Origin: an uncultured Persicitalea sp.
Lineage (GTDB): Bacteria; Bacteroidota; Bacteroidia; Cytophagales; Spirosomataceae
NCBI GenBank assembly: GCA_950075905.1
Contig: CATMVR010000109.1
Span: 1-10,406, forward strand
Direction: 5' to 3'
DNA length: 10,406 bases
Part shown: positions 1 to 7,702 of the stretch, in pieces
How positions within the stretch are numbered: position 1 is the first letter of the stretch
Layout: every line of letters starts with the position of its first letter
The notes under the pieces: model-generated
The model's input: the letters and a program-made list of their open reading frames with translations, nothing else
Told to the model about the DNA's origin: nothing
Database searches by the model: none
Position numbers and translations under genes: made by a program

Positions 1-715
1 GGTTCAGGCCCAGGCTATCTACAAAGTGGTGCGCAAACTCCATCCAGTTGATAGACGGATACGCCACGTGGTGCGCATTGAAATTGCCCGTAGCGCCACC
101 AAACTTAGCCGAGTAGGGTACCTGATCCAGCAACTCAAACTGCCGCTCCAGCCGCTCCACAAAAACCAGAAATTCCTTGCCAACCCGCGTCGGTGAGGCA
201 GGCTGCCCGTGCGTAAAAGCCAGCATGGGCACGCTGCGCCACTCGATGGACATCCGTTTGAGCACAAAAAGTACCTGGCGGAACAGCGGCTTCACCTGCC
301 GTTCCAGCGCATCTTTTAGCGATAGCGGAATGGCTGTGTTGTTGATATCCTGCGAAGTGAGCCCGAAGTGAATGAATTCCAGGTACTTTTCGAGTCCCAT
401 GCCTTCAAACTTTTCTTTTAGAAAGTACTCCACGGCCTTTACGTCGTGGTTGGTTTCCTTCTCAATCTCTTTGATGTGAAGCGCCTCGCTTTCGGTGAAG
501 TCTTTATATATACCCCGCAATTTCGGGTAAAATGTCTTGTCTATTTCTTTTAGCTGAGGAAGTGGCAGCTCACACAAAGCAATGAAGTACTCCACCTCCA
601 CCATGAGCCGGTAGTAGATCAGGGCGTATTCCGAAAAGTAGGAGGAGAGCTCGGTAACCTGTTTATGGTAACGACCGTCTACGGGAGAGATAGCCGTCAG
701 TTGATTCAAGTTCAT
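1..715 (-). CDS. purB: Adenylosuccinate lyase, N-terminal half (runs off left edge)
   Basis: Adenylosuccinate lyase acts twice in purine synthesis: it releases fumarate from SAICAR to give AICAR, and from adenylosuccinate to give AMP. The first 238 residues are present; the family is about 450 long, so about half is beyond the window edge. The start is the ATG at 713-715, giving MNLNQLTAISPVDGRY, and the SPVDGRY block at residues 10-16 is typical of the E. coli-type PurB group. Further family blocks are TNHDVKAVEYFLKEK (88-102), FIHFGLTSQDINN (114-126) and THGQPASP (168-175), whose His169 matches the general acid of the superfamily. The catalytic serine loop lies in the missing part. The reading frame is intact throughout. 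The gene is divergent from the aquaporin, with 154 bases between the two starts. The main alternative, argininosuccinate lyase, fits these blocks worse. Confidence 0.95.
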   Translation of the reverse strand, partial: MNLNQLTAISPVDGRYHKQVTELSSYFSEYALIYYRLMVEVEYFIALCELPLPQLKEIDKTFYPKLRGIYKDFTESEALHIKEIEKETNHDVKAVEYFLKEKFEGMGLEKYLEFIHFGLTSQDINNTAIPLSLKDALERQVKPLFRQVLFVLKRMSIEWRSVPMLAFTHGQPASPTRVGKEFLVFVERLERQFELLDQVPYSAKFGGATGNFNAHHVAYPSINWMEFAHHFVDSLGLN

Positions 716-742
716 GCGACAAAAAAGTTGGTTTTGAAGGGG

Positions 743-750
743 CAAAGTTA
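743..750 (-). promoter_or_regulatory. Probable purB promoter, -7 element
   Basis: On the minus strand these bases read TAACTTTG, an exact match to the Bacteroidota -7 consensus TAnnTTTG. It lies 27 bases before the purB ATG, which would give a leader of about 20 bases. No convincing TTTG -33 element is found at the usual 17-23 base spacing, so the call rests on the -7 box and its position. Confidence 0.5.
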
Positions 751-869
751 AGGTAATTACCCCGTAGCACGGTGGAAAGACAAGGAAAATGTATTTTTTG
801 AATTATTTATGAATAAATTACCACAATTCCTGTATAACTTATTTTCTAACTTTCCTTTCTCCAATTTTT

Positions 870-1589
870 ATGGTACCCTCTCCCTTCCTTGGTGAATTAA
901 TCGGAACATTCGTGCTTTTGCTGCTAGGCAACGGTGTTGTATCCAATGTAGTGCTCAAACGAACCAAAGGTCACGAGAGCGGCTGGATCGTCATTACTAC
1001 GGGGTACAGCCTGGCCGTAGCAATGGGTATTTTTACCGCCAATGCATTTGGTAGTGCGGATGCTCACATCAACCCCGCCGTTACTCTTGCCGACGCCATC
1101 ATTACCGGCGACTTTTCAAAAATGGCGGTATATATTCCCGCCCAAATGATTGGGGCATTTTTGGGGGCCGTACTGGTATGGCTGCACTACATGCCGCACT
1201 GGCAAACCACCGAAGACCCCGCCGCCAAACTCGCCTGTTTTGCTACCGACCCGGCTATCCGCTCCAAGGGGTCTAACCTCATGAGCGAAATTATCGGGAC
1301 GATTATTCTGATTATTGGCGTTACGGCTATCAGCAAAGCCGAGGGTATCCGTATTGGCCTGGGGCCCTACCTGGTAGGCCTGCTGGTGTGGAGCATCGGT
1401 TTGTCGCTCGGAGGAACCACGGGCTATGCCATCAATCCGGCACGAGACCTCGCTCCGCGTATCGCTCACGCCCTGCTGCCTATCAAAGGGAAAGGCGGCT
1501 CCGATTGGGGATATAGCTGGATACCCGTCGTGGGCCCGCTACTGGGGGCCGCGCTGGCGGCTTTCTTCTTGGGTATGGTTTCTGTATAG
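870..1589 (+). CDS. glpF: GlpF-type aquaglyceroporin (MIP family)
   Basis: This is an inner-membrane channel expected to pass glycerol, other small neutral solutes and water. The 239 residues have the six-helix, two-half-helix MIP layout. The first NPA motif is HINPAVTLA (NPA at residues 68-70). The second is AINPARDLAPR (NPA 189-191), where Arg192 is the selectivity-filter arginine and Asp193 is the residue that separates glycerol facilitators from strict water channels. Gly177 and Tyr186 match E. coli GlpF Gly191 and Phe200. The position of GlpF Trp48 appears to be Tyr46, allowing for a two-residue insertion before the first NPA. The ATG at 870 starts directly into helix 1. No glycerol kinase or dehydrogenase gene is adjacent. 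Upstream, TAACTTTC at 847-854 resembles a -7 box but is imperfect and lacks a clear -33 partner. Confidence 0.9.
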   Translation: MVPSPFLGELIGTFVLLLLGNGVVSNVVLKRTKGHESGWIVITTGYSLAVAMGIFTANAFGSADAHINPAVTLADAIITGDFSKMAVYIPAQMIGAFLGAVLVWLHYMPHWQTTEDPAAKLACFATDPAIRSKGSNLMSEIIGTIILIIGVTAISKAEGIRIGLGPYLVGLLVWSIGLSLGGTTGYAINPARDLAPRIAHALLPIKGKGGSDWGYSWIPVVGPLLGAALAAFFLGMVSV

Positions 1590-1602
1590 CGAAGGACCGG
1601 TA

Positions 1603-1630
1603 TAGTGGGCGGGCTATTTGCCGCCCACTA
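1603..1630. terminator. Convergent hairpin between aquaporin and M16 genes
   Basis: TAGTGGGCGG (1603-1612) pairs perfectly with CCGCCCACTA (1621-1630) around an 8-base loop. The aquaporin ends at 1589 on the plus strand and the M16 gene ends at 1614 on the minus strand, so the structure could stop transcription from both sides. No T tract follows on either strand, so it is not a classical intrinsic terminator. The M16 stop codon (1614-1616) lies in the loop and that gene's last codons form one arm. Confidence 0.5.
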
Positions 1631-2900
1631 CTACTTCGCTCAGCGAATCGAGGGCCAGGTGCTTTTGCGCCAGCTCCATCACTTCCTGAGCCGATGTAGC
1701 GTGAATCTGCTCAATGTAGCGATCGAAGAAATCGGCCGGGAGGTCTTCCAGAATCAGGATCTTCTGGCGATCAGCTACGTCAAAAGCAGTATTGAGCGAA
1801 CCGGCAAATTCCCCGGCCATAAAATTCTTCACAGTTTGTAGTTCCTCCTTCCCTACCGGAACCGTCTGCAAAATCTCAATCTCCTTCCGGATTTCGTCCA
1901 GCGTCTGCTGGGTAAATTCCTTTTTCACGTCGGTTCCGATCATGAAGTACCCTTCGTGCCAGAGCGTATTGACCCGCGATGAGATGCCGTACGTCAGCCC
2001 TTTTTCTTCCCGGATATTTTTCATGAGCCGAGAGCCAAAATAGCCCCCCAGTATTTCGTTGGTCACCAGCATTTTGAAATAGTCGGGATGGTGGCGGGTA
2101 AAGAGGCGCTTACCTAACCGGATGGACGACTGGATGCTATCGGGGCGGTCGATCAGGACCGGCTCCCGGCTGTCGGATACGGCGCCAAAGTCCAGGTGTA
2201 CGCTTTCACTATTGCTATCCGGAAATACCCTCTGTCCGAGCGTGGTATCCACCGCTCTGATCTCGTCTTCCCCAATCTTTCCGGCCAGCAGAATCCGGTA
2301 TCTGGAATTACAGATATGTGCCCGGTAGTGCTCTATGGCCTTTTCTTTTTCCAGCGTAGTGATCCGCTCTTCGGTTTGGGTGCGGCCGTAGGGATGCCCG
2401 CTGCCAAATAGCTGCTCCCGGAACCGGCCGGTGGCCCGATAGGCGTTTTTCTCCCAGTTGACCCGGTGGTTTTGCAGCGTAATGTTGCGGAGGTCGTCCC
2501 ATCCTTTATCGGGGAAGGTCGCCTCGGCGATCAGTTCCTGCACGAGCGGTAATACTACGGGCAGAAAACGCGACAGGCAGTAGACTACCACACTGGCGCG
2601 GTCGGAGGTATGGCTCAGTTCGAGAAAGGCCCCCACCCGGTCGAAAGCTTCACTGATTTCGGCCGAGGTGTGGGAAGCGGTACCTTCCGAAAGCATTTTG
2701 AGGGCAAAATACGAAGCCCCCGGGGTGGTTTCGTACCAGGCGCCGGCTTCAAAGATACATTCCAGTCTTACCACGGGTTGTTCGCCGCTATTGACCAAGT
2801 GCAGCGGCAGGCCATTCTTAAGGGTAATAGTCTCGACTGGCGGTAGATGGATACGCTCGATAACCCGAAAGGGAGGAGCGATGGTTCGGTCTATGGACAT
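1614..2900 (-). CDS. M16-family peptidase homologue lacking the zinc site (inactive-subunit type)
   Basis: The protein has 428 residues and two M16 domains. Where the N-terminal domain normally carries HxxEH before the M-L-x-x-G-T block, it has YFALK (residues 64-68, in GASYFALKMLSEGT), so none of the HxxEH ligands is present. The C-terminal domain keeps the R-x(4)-G-L-x-Y signature as REEKGLTY (Arg297, Tyr304), which in M16B heterodimers is supplied by the non-catalytic subunit to bind substrate. It is therefore probably the partner subunit of an active M16 peptidase, but no such gene is adjacent here. There is no signal peptide. I chose the ATG at 2898-2900: an in-frame ATG at 2948 adds 16 residues but falls inside the terminator stem that ends porV. 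No strong promoter is seen after that terminator, so expression may depend on read-through. A weak TACCTTTC lies at 2959-2966. Confidence 0.85.
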   Translation of the reverse strand: MSIDRTIAPPFRVIERIHLPPVETITLKNGLPLHLVNSGEQPVVRLECIFEAGAWYETTPGASYFALKMLSEGTASHTSAEISEAFDRVGAFLELSHTSDRASVVVYCLSRFLPVVLPLVQELIAEATFPDKGWDDLRNITLQNHRVNWEKNAYRATGRFREQLFGSGHPYGRTQTEERITTLEKEKAIEHYRAHICNSRYRILLAGKIGEDEIRAVDTTLGQRVFPDSNSESVHLDFGAVSDSREPVLIDRPDSIQSSIRLGKRLFTRHHPDYFKMLVTNEILGGYFGSRLMKNIREEKGLTYGISSRVNTLWHEGYFMIGTDVKKEFTQQTLDEIRKEIEILQTVPVGKEELQTVKNFMAGEFAGSLNTAFDVADRQKILILEDLPADFFDRYIEQIHATSAQEVMELAQKHLALDSLSEVVVGGK

Positions 2901-2916
2901 ATCAGGTAGTTGGTAT

Positions 2917-2951
2917 AAAAAAGAATGACATCCTGAGGGGGACGTCATTCT
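2917..2951 (-). terminator. Rho-independent terminator after porV
   Basis: On the minus strand, AGAATGAC (2951-2944) pairs perfectly with GTCATTCT (2929-2922). The stem extends past one mismatch by a few further pairs and is followed by a T tract down to 2917. It begins 21 bases after the porV stop. The T tract ends 16 bases before the preferred ATG of the M16 gene. Confidence 0.85.
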
Positions 2952-2972
2952 GCAAAATGAAAGGTATGTAAA

Positions 2973-4181
2973 TCAGTTTTCCAGCTCTTCGTCGAGCAGA
3001 GGATCTGTATTCTTGTTGAGATTCATGGAAAGCGAGATGCGGAGGGGCTGGGCCAAAGGGCTTCCCTGCCGCTGCGGCATCAGGTAGGCAAAGTCGACGC
3101 CGTACTTCTGCTGAAACCGGGCTCCGAACCCGATGGTGAAGTACTTGCGGTCGCCCTTCATCCGACTTTCGCTGAAATAGCCAAACCGGGCGGCAAAAAT
3201 ATCGCCGTACCAGTATTCAACACCCGTCGAAATCATGATTTCCTTCACTTCCTCGCTGAGGCCGTCGGGCGCATCGGCAAAGGAGCCGAAAATACCACCC
3301 AGGGCAGACAAGTCGCGGGGATCGCGGCCGCTCGTTACCACCGGCTGTCCGTTCTGCAGCGTGTAGACCGGAGGCGTGGGTACCATCAGTTTGTTAGCAT
3401 CTAGCACAAAATTGAAGCGGTTGCGGCCATCTGCGGTATAGGAAATACCGGTACCGAGCTTGAAGTTGGTCGGAATAAAGTACTTGTCGTCGCTGCCGTA
3501 AGATACTTTACCCCCGATATTCGACAGCATCAATCCCCAGCTCCAGATCAGGTTGCTACCGATTTCGTCGTTTTTATATTCTTTTTTGTAGTAAGCGCTG
3601 ATATCGCCCGCGGCGGTAGAGGCCGGACGAATCGATACGTTATTGATGATGGACGTACTGGCCAGATTGGAGTTGATGTACTTCAGACTCAGGCCCACGG
3701 AGAAGTTCTGACCCAGCTGACGGCTGTACGTAGCGCCAAACATAAATTCGCGGGAGTTGAAGGTACCGGTTTGGATACCCCGGTCGCTGCGCATATCCAG
3801 CACACCCAGGTCAAAATAGTTGACCGATAGCGCCACCACTTGCCCCGGTGCTACCTTCTTGTAGCCTGTCAGGTAGGTCAGATACATGTCGTCAACGAGG
3901 TTGCGGAGCCAGGGAGTATAAGACAGGGATACCCCAAAGTCCTCTTTCAGATAGGGGAGCTTGGCCGGATTCCAGTAGGTAGCGTTGGCATCGGCACTGA
4001 GCGCTACTCCGGCATCTCCCAGGGCCGCACTGCGTGCGTCTGGTGAAAAATTAAGAAATGCCAGGGGTGTGGTAATGATACGATTGGTGGTGTCCTGCCC
4101 TGTGACAAGCTGAGCCTTTGCGCCTTGAAAGCCTCCGCAAAGCAATAGTACAGTAGATAAGCTTACGAAAAAACGATTCAT
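2973..4181 (-). CDS. porV: PorV, type IX secretion outer-membrane shuttle protein
   Basis: PorV (LptO in Porphyromonas gingivalis) is an outer-membrane beta-barrel of the FadL-like group. It collects T9SS cargo by its C-terminal domain from the translocon and delivers it to the PorU attachment complex. The 402 residues begin with a signal peptide (MNRFFVSLSTVLLLCGG, likely cleavage at Ala23/Gln24). The mature start then has the PorV hallmarks TTPLAFLNFSPDARSAALGD and ANATYWNPAKLPY. The rest is alternating aromatic/polar strand sequence ending in a barrel-like segment and an acidic tail. Its length is close to the family norm of about 390-400. It follows porU on the same strand with a 110-base gap containing its own promoter, and it has its own terminator. 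This lets porV be expressed at a different level from porU, which fits its role as a shuttle for many cargo proteins. Confidence 0.95.
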   Translation of the reverse strand: MNRFFVSLSTVLLLCGGFQGAKAQLVTGQDTTNRIITTPLAFLNFSPDARSAALGDAGVALSADANATYWNPAKLPYLKEDFGVSLSYTPWLRNLVDDMYLTYLTGYKKVAPGQVVALSVNYFDLGVLDMRSDRGIQTGTFNSREFMFGATYSRQLGQNFSVGLSLKYINSNLASTSIINNVSIRPASTAAGDISAYYKKEYKNDEIGSNLIWSWGLMLSNIGGKVSYGSDDKYFIPTNFKLGTGISYTADGRNRFNFVLDANKLMVPTPPVYTLQNGQPVVTSGRDPRDLSALGGIFGSFADAPDGLSEEVKEIMISTGVEYWYGDIFAARFGYFSESRMKGDRKYFTIGFGARFQQKYGVDFAYLMPQRQGSPLAQPLRISLSMNLNKNTDPLLDEELEN

Positions 4182-4234
4182 ATTTCCTTGGTTTGGCTGT
4201 ATGGAGCAACAGTGGTTTCTCGGACAGTAGGGAT

Positions 4235-4267
4235 CAAATTTACAACGAAAGTACTGGAATTGTCAAA
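4235..4267 (-). promoter_or_regulatory. porV promoter
   Basis: On the minus strand, TTTG (4267-4264) is followed after 21 bases by TAAATTTG (4242-4235), matching the Bacteroidota consensus TTTG/TAnnTTTG within the tolerated spacing. Transcription would begin about 45 bases before the porV ATG. The TTTG is the end of an 8-T run following the palindrome ATGAATTCAT just past the porU stop, so the run might also act as a weak porU terminator. Confidence 0.7.
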
Positions 4268-4291
4268 AAAAACGCATGAATTCATCATCAA

Positions 4292-7200
4292 CTAGGGGAT
4301 ACGTAAGAGTTTGCCGGTTTGGCGATCTGTACTCTGGTCCTTCATAGAACGTATTTCCATCCTGTACAAGTATACTGTAAATTCGGAAGAAAGGAGCCCG
4401 TTGACGGTACCAAAGTCAAGAGTTTCAGCTATAACTGGTTCACTAGTATAATATACGCTTTTAAATGTATGTAGGATTTGGCCCGATAAATTTGTTATCC
4501 ACAACGTAAGTTCTACATCTTCCTGAGGACGGCTATGGGCAATTTTGAACGAAAGCTGCTCCCTGAAAGGATTTGGGAAGAGGGTAGTTTCGCTCAGTTT
4601 GATGCCATTTTCTGATTCGACTATAAATCGCAACGTCAGACTTGAAGAATTAGTATAGTTATCCCAGATTTTTATTCGCAGGGTGTAAGCTCCCGGTGTC
4701 AGGTTTTCTAATGGAAACCGAACCTCGCCACGCTGGTAGGTATCCGTGAGATTTTGAAAATAATTGTTCAGTATGTACGTAACGGTGTCGTTCAGAGTGG
4801 CTGTGAGCTCCTGTCCCAGCCCGAGAGAGGACACGTTGATGCCACTTTCGTCGAAGGCTTTTACCACCAGTACGGAGGTGGGGGGTATGGTTTGGCCGTC
4901 GCGGAAGGTGCTGTCGTTGAGGTAGGCACTCAATACGGGCGGCCTGGTATCTGGAACTACCTGGCTGGCGCCGCCCACCCATACGCTCAGTTGCCCCGAG
5001 GCATCGGCCAGGCTATCGCTGCGAATGGCGTAGACGCTGACCCGACCTTCACCGAGCCGGTAGTCGATGTTGCGGGGTACTACAAAGCTAGTGGCGAATC
5101 GCCCGTTCTGCACGGCTACCTTTCCTTCAAAGAGTTTATTGCGCAGCTCCCGGTACTCGGCTACGCTACCGCCCACCCCGCTGGTTCGGAAAGCCACTGG
5201 TTTATCGTAAACGGTAATGGTGGCACTGCCGTTGAAGGCAACGTCGGGGCCGCTCAGGCTGTCCGGGCGGATCACTCCCCGCAGGGTCACTTTTCTGAGC
5301 GCACTGAGGGTATCGGGTGTTGTTTGCCAGGCCACCTCGGAAGCTGCCCGGGCAAGCCGCATGGAGGGGTCGCCCAGGAGGGCAAAGTTTCGGTTCAGGC
5401 TTCCGCTCAGGCTGTTGTTTTTGGTGGCTTTCATGAGATCGCCCAGCCGGGTACTACGGGCTGACGTGGAGAGTGCTTCATAAAAAGCTTTGTTTAAGAA
5501 GAAATTCGTGCTCGAAAAAACTGGTCGGGTGGTGGTAAGCGCCCCGATTGCGGCGCCCCGCGGGCTCAGTACCATCAGTTCGGCGCCGGATACCAGGGCC
5601 GGGTCGTCGTAGCGGCCAAACTCGCAGGTGGCCGTCAGGAGCAGCGGCAGGTTGTCGTAGCCGCGCACGGCCTGGATGTCGGATAGCGTCAGGATTTGTT
5701 CTTCCGCCCAGCCTGAGGCTCCGCCGGGGCCGGGGGAGTTCAGAATGAGCGCACCTTCGTTGACGCGCTGCCGGATGGCCTGGTTGAGGGCCGGAGCTTT
5801 GGTACCTTCGGGCGTAGTGGTGCGGGGGAAAGCATCCACAAAAAGGCGCTGGGTCAGAAAATGCCCGTTGGCTTGCCCAGCCAGCAGGTCGGCGTGCTGC
5901 TGGTGGATGTTGCCGTCGCCATCGTCGGCTACGAAGTCGATCCGGTTGCGCCAGCGGCCCAGGGTTTGCGGCGAAGCGTCGTAATGTATCAGCTTGTCTA
6001 CCACAACTCGGGCTTCCTGTATTGTTTTTACGGGCAGGCGGCCTATTCCTATGTCGAGCAGATGGTCGCCCGCGCGGGTTTCCACCCACTCGCCTTCCTG
6101 CGTATCGAGAAACCCGAAGTAGTCGTCTGACGAATAGGTAAATACCGGGTGCAACGACTCCCGGCTTTCGTACACAGGTACCCAGCTTTGCTGCTGCGCT
6201 ACCGACTGGGAGCCGCTACGGTTTTTGTAGTCGTAGGTAGCATCCCCGAAGAGCAGGAGGTATTTGAGCTGCCCGGGATTTTGCCGGTACAGCATTTTTA
6301 AGAAGTCCCTGAGCGCGGTAGGGTCGGGTTTGCCAGACGAAAATTCGTTGAAAACCTGATCGGTGGTTACCACCACCGCATCGAGGCCGTCGTGGGTTTG
6401 GCGAAATAGGGACAGGCGCTCCGCTTCGCTCCGCCAGGCCGTCGGCGTCACGATCACCAGTTTGGGAGCCGCCAGGCCGTGCAGGTTCTGGTTAGAAATC
6501 TTCTGCCCGGCCGGAGGTTCAAGCGCCTGCGCTGGGGTAAAACCCACGTAGGTGCGCGCCGTGCGGCCATCTGATGCCCCAAAACGCGCCGTGCCGTCAG
6601 GAATACGCTCGGGCAAAGTCTGCTGCGGGCGTAGTGGGTCGGTAACATTCCACCATTGCCAGTCGGCAGGAATATCTTTCAGCAGGTACGTGACCGCTGG
6701 GGTCTCTGAGGGGGCAAACCGGTATACCTGCTGGGTGGCATAGGCCCGTAGCTGCCGTTTTACCTGCAGAGCGGCGTAGTCGAGGTAGGCCTGGGCGCTA
6801 CTCTGGCCATTCTTGTCAAAGTCTACCTGGATCGCGAAGGTAGTCGGTGGGGTATTGCTCACCGTGAATGCATAGCTTTTTTCACTGCGCTGGGCTTTGA
6901 GGTCGTAGCGGTAGGTACTCACTATGCCCTGGGTTTGCTCGCCTAGCTCCTGCCCGTTGACGCGCCACCGGAGGCGAGTGGCAACCTGCGCCGATGCGAT
7001 CCCCGCGCCATGCAGAAGTGCTGGGGAGCCGGGAATTACTCCGGGTAACTCTACCGACAGGCGGAGTTGCCCCGTCAGCCCAAGGTACTCGCCCCACCAT
7101 TCGCGGCCCGATTGCAGCAGGTTGACAGATTCCTTCTCGTGGAACCAGTAGTCGTCGAACTGATCGACGGTAGGCCCGGTACCCGATAGGGAGGCCACAG

Positions 7201-7702
7201 AAGGCACCCGTAGGCCTGGGGAAGTACCGAGCGTGAGGTAATAGTAGCTGCTGTCGGAGTAGGCGTTGGTCTGATGGGTATATGCTTTGGGGATAGAATC
7301 AAACTGAACTATGTGCGGTCCCTCGGCGTAAAAATAAAGCGCGTCTGAGTCGTCGAATTTCCCGTCTTCTTCGCCTTTTATCCAAATAGTGTTTTGAACC
7401 AGATCGTTGGGGCGGGGCGTAGCGTTGCTTTGGGGCAGCATACTGCCACCATTCCCGTACAGCTGCAGGTTTTTGGGATTTACTTGCGCGGGGTTTATTC
7501 CTGCTTTCCGCAGCCAGGCGGCATCGATCCTGTAGATACCAGATTGGGCGATGGCTACCTTGTACCAGACGCCGGAAGACAATACGGATGGGGCTTGGGC
7601 ATAGCAGGGGCTATTCAGAAACGGCGCCCCTAGCAGGGCAATCGCTGAAATATAGCCGGGCAGGCGCCGCCACCCCTCATACGCATTCTTCCACCAAGGC
7701 AT
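4292..7702 (-). CDS. porU: PorU, C25-family type IX secretion sortase, with Pro in place of the catalytic His
   Basis: PorU is the cell-surface cysteine peptidase of the type IX system. It removes the C-terminal sorting domain from cargo and joins the product to surface lipopolysaccharide. This protein has 1136 residues, a normal length. A signal peptide covers about 1-35 (KNAYEGWRR, hydrophobic core, then CYA/QA). A PorU-type N-terminal region follows (SGIYRIDAAWL, LYGNGG). The C25 domain spans about 410-780 and includes YLLLFGDATYDYKN, TATCEFGRYDDP with the catalytic Cys693, and the domain-end block NFALLGDPSMRL. The C-terminus is Ig-like, with an LFPNPF block near 1042. The expected G-H-G-G catalytic-histidine motif reads N-S-P-G-P-G-G, so Pro659 (codon CCC, 5726-5728) replaces His. 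The following SGWAEEQIL is conserved, so the alignment is secure. The start overlaps the SprT-like gene by 26 bases, and no later ATG preserves the signal peptide. Identification is firm; activity is doubtful. Confidence 0.93.
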   Translation of the reverse strand: MPWWKNAYEGWRRLPGYISAIALLGAPFLNSPCYAQAPSVLSSGVWYKVAIAQSGIYRIDAAWLRKAGINPAQVNPKNLQLYGNGGSMLPQSNATPRPNDLVQNTIWIKGEEDGKFDDSDALYFYAEGPHIVQFDSIPKAYTHQTNAYSDSSYYYLTLGTSPGLRVPSVASLSGTGPTVDQFDDYWFHEKESVNLLQSGREWWGEYLGLTGQLRLSVELPGVIPGSPALLHGAGIASAQVATRLRWRVNGQELGEQTQGIVSTYRYDLKAQRSEKSYAFTVSNTPPTTFAIQVDFDKNGQSSAQAYLDYAALQVKRQLRAYATQQVYRFAPSETPAVTYLLKDIPADWQWWNVTDPLRPQQTLPERIPDGTARFGASDGRTARTYVGFTPAQALEPPAGQKISNQNLHGLAAPKLVIVTPTAWRSEAERLSLFRQTHDGLDAVVVTTDQVFNEFSSGKPDPTALRDFLKMLYRQNPGQLKYLLLFGDATYDYKNRSGSQSVAQQQSWVPVYESRESLHPVFTYSSDDYFGFLDTQEGEWVETRAGDHLLDIGIGRLPVKTIQEARVVVDKLIHYDASPQTLGRWRNRIDFVADDGDGNIHQQHADLLAGQANGHFLTQRLFVDAFPRTTTPEGTKAPALNQAIRQRVNEGALILNSPGPGGASGWAEEQILTLSDIQAVRGYDNLPLLLTATCEFGRYDDPALVSGAELMVLSPRGAAIGALTTTRPVFSSTNFFLNKAFYEALSTSARSTRLGDLMKATKNNSLSGSLNRNFALLGDPSMRLARAASEVAWQTTPDTLSALRKVTLRGVIRPDSLSGPDVAFNGSATITVYDKPVAFRTSGVGGSVAEYRELRNKLFEGKVAVQNGRFATSFVVPRNIDYRLGEGRVSVYAIRSDSLADASGQLSVWVGGASQVVPDTRPPVLSAYLNDSTFRDGQTIPPTSVLVVKAFDESGINVSSLGLGQELTATLNDTVTYILNNYFQNLTDTYQRGEVRFPLENLTPGAYTLRIKIWDNYTNSSSLTLRFIVESENGIKLSETTLFPNPFREQLSFKIAHSRPQEDVELTLWITNLSGQILHTFKSVYYTSEPVIAETLDFGTVNGLLSSEFTVYLYRMEIRSMKDQSTDRQTGKLLRIP

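Noticed and set aside
2901..2948. Upstream M16 start adding 16 residues
   Set aside because: This ATG lies in the left arm of the porV terminator, and the added residues do not look like a signal peptide or a conserved M16 N-terminus.
4754..5464. Long plus-strand open frame (236 codons) antisense to porU
   Set aside because: It has no recognisable domain, its composition is low-order Gly/Val/Ala, and it lies fully inside conserved porU coding sequence on the other strand. It is a shadow frame.
5478..6089. Minus-strand 203-codon frame within porU
   Set aside because: It is an Arg/Pro/Ala-rich shifted frame over the C25 domain, and the porU frame is intact through it. It is not a frameshift remnant.
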